A stretch of DNA of 64,000 bases from Bugula neritina (lineage: Eukaryota > Bryozoa > Gymnolaemata > Cheilostomatida > Bugulidae): positions 10,170,633 to 10,234,632 of the forward strand of contig OZ037769.1 of assembly GCA_964035545.1 (NCBI GenBank), written 5' to 3'. Each line of letters starts with the position of its first letter. Within the stretch, counting starts at the first letter, position 1. The position numbers and the translations under genes were made by a program. The notes under the pieces are model-generated. The model made no database searches and was not told where the DNA came from. It was given only the letters and a program-made list of their open reading frames with translations. Shown here piece by piece: positions 59,701 to 64,000 of the stretch.

Positions 59701-62700
59701 AACTTGTAAAAGTTTTGCGGATTATTTGCTGCTACATTTCTTTGACCTTTTACTAGACCTGTTGTAGTTGTAAATCTAGCTAGGGTCACATTGAGTGAAA
59801 ATTCGCATGCAAAACAGTCTATGTAAACTCTACTGCCGGAATTGTCTGCCCCACACTATCGTGGCCAGTTGTATTTGCCAATGGCTCAACTGCTATTTTG
59901 TAGATTATTTCATTTTGAGATCTCACTCGCCTTTCTCAATAATACTCAATAGGAATGAAATGTAAGACTGAAGCTGGAAAAGTGAGCTCGCTAAATAGTA
60001 ATCAGCCAATTAGGTCACTGCCACTTCTAGCAGTGCACTTTCAGCTCAAAACAGCCCAATTGTCCACTTGTGTAAAGTTTTTGCTAGTAGTCTGTGTAGA
60101 AAGCCACTCTATGTAGCCCTATGCTGAGATGAAAGTGTAGCTTAGCAACATATTAGTTGTTATCTTCTCCATACTGTAGAAAAGTGTCACAAGTCAAGTG
60201 ATGCCTTGTGTATTGAAACGTGCCAACAAGATAATCAGATAGGACAACTCCAGTGTGTATGCCAAGAAGAGGGAAAACTAAGCAGTGATGGTGTCACTTG
60301 TGAGTAAAGTTGGTTAAAATTCATAGACTTGCCTTTTTCATTTCGATCAGCAAGTAAAGTAGTTGTGAAATGAGCTCAATCTTGGCCTTTGACCTAGTTT
60401 TTGATCTCTTGCTACATGAACTAGTAAACTTACACAAGTTTGTAGTCACTATCCCTGTGATAACCCTCTGATGGAAAGAAGTTGTTTAAACAGGCTAAGG
60501 AGTTATTCATATGTGGCACAAGAGCAATTATGACTGGATGCTCTTCCTAACATCAACGATGACATTTACCAGGGTCTGAATCCATGACTTTATGTTTACT
60601 AAGCAAACGCTCTAACTCCTAGACCACGCTGCTCCAATGAAATAGTGGATTATTTAGTGTAAATTTTATTACTGTATTGTATTGCTTTATGATGTATTAC
60701 TAAATTATATTGTATTGCTACTTTGTATTACTTTACTATATTGTATCACAATATTGTATTATATTATTATATTACAATATGTACTATTATATTATATTGT
60801 ATTACTATATTATACTTTACTACTGTATCTTAATATAATGTATGCTGTTCTCTAATAAGTAGATCACAAAGTGTAGTTAAGAGAAGTCTAACGCAGGCCT
60901 AATCAAACTAATTACTAAAAGTTTCACAACTGCAGCCACAAACTGGAAAATATCAGAATAACTAAGAAAGCTCTATATAAGCTATAAAAATAAAATAATT
61001 GACAACAGTGTTATTTCATAAATGTAATTATTTAAATTACATTGCTGATTTTTAAAGAAAACTAGCATTTATTGTTTGTAAAAAGTTATTCTCCAGTTGT
61101 CACTACAGGTTTGAGACTTATGTATTTATTTGTTCTAGTGATCAGCTACTATGTCAGAACTATTTCTTATGTTTTAGGTAAGCACATGTTGACAAGCGGT
61201 GAAATAGCTGGAATAAGTGTTGCAGTTGGACTTATCTTCATCATTGCCATTTTATTCATTGTTCTCATAATTCTGCGACAGAAACACTTGTGAGTAGTTG
61301 TTCTCTCTTGTAAAACTTCTGGTAGAATCCTCACGTGCAGTCATCTGATTTTATATTGTGCCTCATGGGTGTCGGGAGAGGGGGGGGGGGTCATTTTATA
61401 ATCTATCTTTCTTTATGATTTGCATTTCACTTGAACTACAGCAACACATTAGAACTACAAACACATTCAAACACTATACTGTGATATACAAAACAGTATG
61501 CTGTAATATTCACACAGTATAATATTATGATATGCACAAAGGGAAAGCAGTGGTCTAGGGGTTAGAGCATTGGTTTAGTAAACGAGAAGTCATGGGTTCG
61601 AAACCAAGTAAAGGCTACTGGTGATGTTAGGAAGAGCATCCAGTCATAATTACTCCTGTGCCACATCTGATTAAACTCTTAGCCCAATTAAAATAAGCTT
61701 TCCATTAGAGGGTTTCACAAGGATAGTGAATATGAACTTGCCTGAATTTTTATATTATAATATACACGCAGGATACTATAATATGCACTGTGTATTTTAT
61801 AATATATACTGAGTATACTGTAATATATACTGAGTATACTGTAATATATACTGAGTATACTGTAATATATACTGAGTATACTGTAATATATACTGAGTAT
61901 ACTGTAATATATACTGAGTATACTGTAATATATACTGAGTATACTGCAACATATGCTGAGTATACTGTAACATATACTGAGTATTCTGTAATAAATACTG
62001 AGTATACTGTAATATATACTGAATATAATGTAATATATACTGAGTATACTGTAATATATGCTGAGTATACTGTAATATATACTGAATATAATGTAATATA
62101 TACTGAGTATACTGTAATATATGCTGAGTATACTGTAATATATACTGAGTATACTGTAATATATACTGAGTATACTGTAATATATACTGAGTATACTGTA
62201 ATATATACTGAGTATACTGTAATGTATACTGAGTATACTGTAATATATACTGAATATAATGTAATATATACTGAATATACTGTAATATATGCTGAGTATA
62301 CTGTAATATATACTGAGTATACTATAATATATACTGAGTATACTGTAATATATACTGATTATACTGTAATATATACTGAGTATACTGTAATATATACTGA
62401 GTATACTGTAATATATACTGAGTATACTGTAATATATGCTGAGTATACTGTAATATATACTGAGTATACTGTAACATATACTGAGTATACTGTAATATAT
62501 ACTGAGTATACTGTAATATATACTGAGTATACTGTAATATATACTGAGTATAATGTAATATATACTGAGTATACTGTAATATATACTGAGTATACTGTAA
62601 TATATACTGAGTATACTATAATATATACTGAGTATACTGTAATATATACTGAGTATACTGTAATATATACTGAGTATACTGTAATATACAATTTACTGAA

Positions 62701-63590
62701 ATGTATTGAAGGTTGATCAGGAAAGACAAGACCAACCATACCTACTCTAATGGAATGGACAAGCAAGAAGGAAGTCAATACTCCCCTCCACTCATAGGTA
62801 ACGGTGACCATGACCCTCACACTAAACAGGAAGACTTACCACACTACCATGTGCTAGATAATAGCTCAGCAGGAGTTTACGGTGTAGTACAGATAGCAGA
62901 AGGTTCTAGACATCACCATTTTCCAACTAGTGCTAGTAAACGGTAAGTCCTACAAGTCTGTTACTTTATGCTCTTAGCGTAATATGAACATGTTTACCTC
63001 TTCCATGGTAACCAGAGTTTTATACGAGAGTAGAGACCTAACAGTTACTTTTCTTTTTTTCATTTGCCATAAACCTTATTTGCAACATTACTCTATTCTT
63101 TTACTGATAGCAAAACAAAATACAGAACATTTCTAATTACTAATTCAGCACAAAATTTTTAAATCTTTGTATAAGGCTGTTGCGTTGAGGAGCCATTCTA
63201 GTATAGCTGTATAGAGTATATATGGAACTATACTATATATTATGTTATATAGAACTATACTATAGATTATATTATATAGAACTATACTATATATTATATT
63301 ATATAGAACTATACTATAGATTATGTTATATAGAACTATACTATAGATTATATTATAAAGAACTATACTATAGATTATATTATATAGAACTATACATCTA
63401 TACTATAGGAGTATATTATATAGATCTATGATACTAGAATGCCATACATTGTAAGACATTGCTGTATATTCCATGTTATAGCGACTCGTTGTATGGCCAA
63501 GAGGCTGTGCCCTATGCTACAGTACCCCTAACTGCACTCAAGTCAGATGAAGTGGTGATGGAGGTTAATGATCTATATAACTTCAGTTAG
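56757..63590 (+). CDS. Type I receptor-like protein: CUB-CUB-sushi-EGF-TM-tyrosine tail, 528 aa, 8 exons
   Basis: Exons: 56757-56817, 57653-58042, 58553-58930 (an in-phase alternative start is 58562), 59358-59543, 60180-60299, 61178-61289, 62712-62942 and 63482-63590, total 1,587 nt. Exon 1 encodes a signal peptide (MKTFLLAITTFTASVMLAVTG). Exons 2 and 3 each encode a CUB-like domain of about 125 aa; the second is clearer (GDCSDYVEISG ... FRAKKEADGKGFRLIYKG). Exon 4 is a sushi/CCP module (CPEINVPYSG ... CESGQWHLITNC). Exon 5 is a six-cysteine EGF-like module. Exon 6 is a transmembrane helix (GISVAVGLIFIIAILFIVLI) followed by RQKH. Exons 7-8 form a cytoplasmic tail of about 115 aa with six tyrosines, one in an ITIM-like VPYATV. 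The first five introns are all phase 1, fitting exon-shuffled modules. A surface or immune-type receptor is inferred; the ligand is unknown. AATAAA is at about 63,751. Confidence 0.85.
57433..57622. repeat. Minisatellite, 22-bp (2 x 11) unit, receptor intron 1
   Basis: Unit gtgtcagcattgtgttagta repeated about 8 times, ending some 30 bp before the CUB-1 exon acceptor. Confidence 0.93.
58945..59215. repeat. Minisatellite, about 30-bp unit, receptor intron 3
   Basis: Unit tataacactgtaccctctag repeated about 9 times with indels. It starts about 15 bp after the CUB-2 exon donor. Confidence 0.92.
60445..60640 (-). mobile_element. tRNA-derived SINE, copy B (minus)
   Basis: The reverse complement shows the same head (gtggtctaggagttagagcg), centre (gatgttaggaagagcatcc) and tail as copy A. 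It sits in intron 5 of the receptor gene. Confidence 0.82.
61543..61735 (+). mobile_element. tRNA-derived SINE, copy C
   Basis: Head agtggtctaggggttagagc, B box ggttcgaaacc, centre gatgttaggaagagcatcc, tail gggtttcacaaggatagtga. It sits in intron 6 of the receptor gene. The B box is the best preserved of the three copies. Confidence 0.85.
61797..62690. repeat. Minisatellite, 21-bp unit, about 43 copies, receptor intron 6
   Basis: Unit gtaatatatactgagtatac with rare substitutions. Because 21 is a multiple of three, it leaves an open 308-codon frame of repeating VIYTEYT on one strand and a similar one on the other. It ends about 20 bp before the acceptor of the cytoplasmic exon at 62,712. Confidence 0.97.
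63213..63425. repeat. Minisatellite, about 28-bp unit, receptor intron 7
   Basis: Unit tatatagaactatactataga repeated about 7 times between the two cytoplasmic-tail exons. Confidence 0.92.
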
Positions 63591-64000
63591 TTTGATTCTG
63601 CATGACTTCTTCTCTCCTGTCACCCTAAATATCACTATATAATATTATGGAACTGAAATTGCTCACTTGATAACCACACTTGTTTATTTTATGACCTGTA
63701 ATATTTTTTGCTCCTACTAAATAATTTTTACATTGTGCCATTTATATTTTAATAAAATTTTATAATTGTAATTTAATTTTTTTTACAAATTTTGTATTGA
63801 CAAATCAAATATATAATCATACTATTTGCAATATAGTCTGCAAGTTTATTTGTCAGCTTTAGCAATTGGAAAGTAGCTACAATAGAGTAAATAGTTCATG
63901 CAAGTTTTATAATGCTTAGTTCATGAGCAGTAAAATAGGTTATTTGGGCCTCTATGACAGTAGGAGCATGTAGTCAATAGTTAATTTACCACTCAATGCT
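63591..64000. other. 3' UTR and flank of the receptor gene
   Basis: AT-rich, with AATAAA near 63,751. No further gene seen before the window ends. Confidence 0.6.

Noticed and set aside
61790-62716. 308-codon open frame and its antisense partner
   Set aside because: It is a translated 21-bp minisatellite inside an intron; the receptor exons on both sides join without it.

Overview
This window is from the nuclear genome of an animal, most likely an invertebrate. It is AT-rich, its genes are split by many GT-AG introns of 0.1-2.5 kb, and it carries Ty3/gypsy LTR retrotransposons, a LINE fragment, hAT and other TIR elements, tRNA-derived SINEs and many minisatellites. The host genes are metazoan types: NSMCE3 (MAGE family), Lunapark, a CUB/sushi/EGF receptor and a copine-domain protein. 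An early-branching animal is possible, but the sequence does not settle the phylum. No bacterial, organellar or CRISPR features are present.

Layout: 0.7-4.3 kb holds a two-exon gene for a membrane-anchored copine/RGLG-type vWA protein. 5.2-8.8 kb holds a minus-strand LINE remnant, a TIR element and a non-autonomous hAT element with a perfect 8-bp target duplication. 9.25-30.5 kb is a retrotransposon cluster. It starts with a truncated plus-strand gypsy (E1). Next comes an old palindromic element (P, about 1.5 kb, with a TA-repeat core) that has been split twice. Gypsy E2 (11,480-17,718) sits in its left arm. Gypsy E3 (18,518-30,166) sits in its right arm, and gypsy E4 (25,754-29,987) sits inside the 5' LTR of E3. 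Every junction can be read from LTR ends, 4-bp target duplications and exactly matching split lengths.

30.9-31.35 kb is a trinucleotide-repeat block. Four host genes, all on the plus strand, follow: NSMCE3 (31,858-36,401, 8 exons, 240 aa), an unrecognised 205-aa multi-pass membrane protein (38,709-41,678, 5 coding exons), Lunapark (46,063-52,745, 11 exons) and a 528-aa type I receptor with CUB-CUB-sushi-EGF-TM and a tyrosine-containing tail (56,757-63,590, 8 exons). For each gene the exon phases join without error and the summed coding length is a multiple of three. The gaps hold a hAT MITE, SINEs, a CA repeat, a long palindrome (44.5-44.9 kb) and several minisatellites.

The best candidates for unusual biology are four. 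(1) E2 and E4 carry an extra 3' reading frame with a conserved C2H2 plus C-x-C-G/H/C zinc-finger pair. (2) A short hairpin is conserved beside the polypurine tract in E2, E3 and E4 although their LTRs differ. (3) E4 looks recently mobile but lacks protease, RT, RNase H and the integrase core. (4) The CUB receptor has an ITIM-like tail and minisatellites packed against its splice sites. The host genes are unrelated in function and show no sign of forming one system. Exon models are hand-built from splice signals and reading frame, without transcripts.
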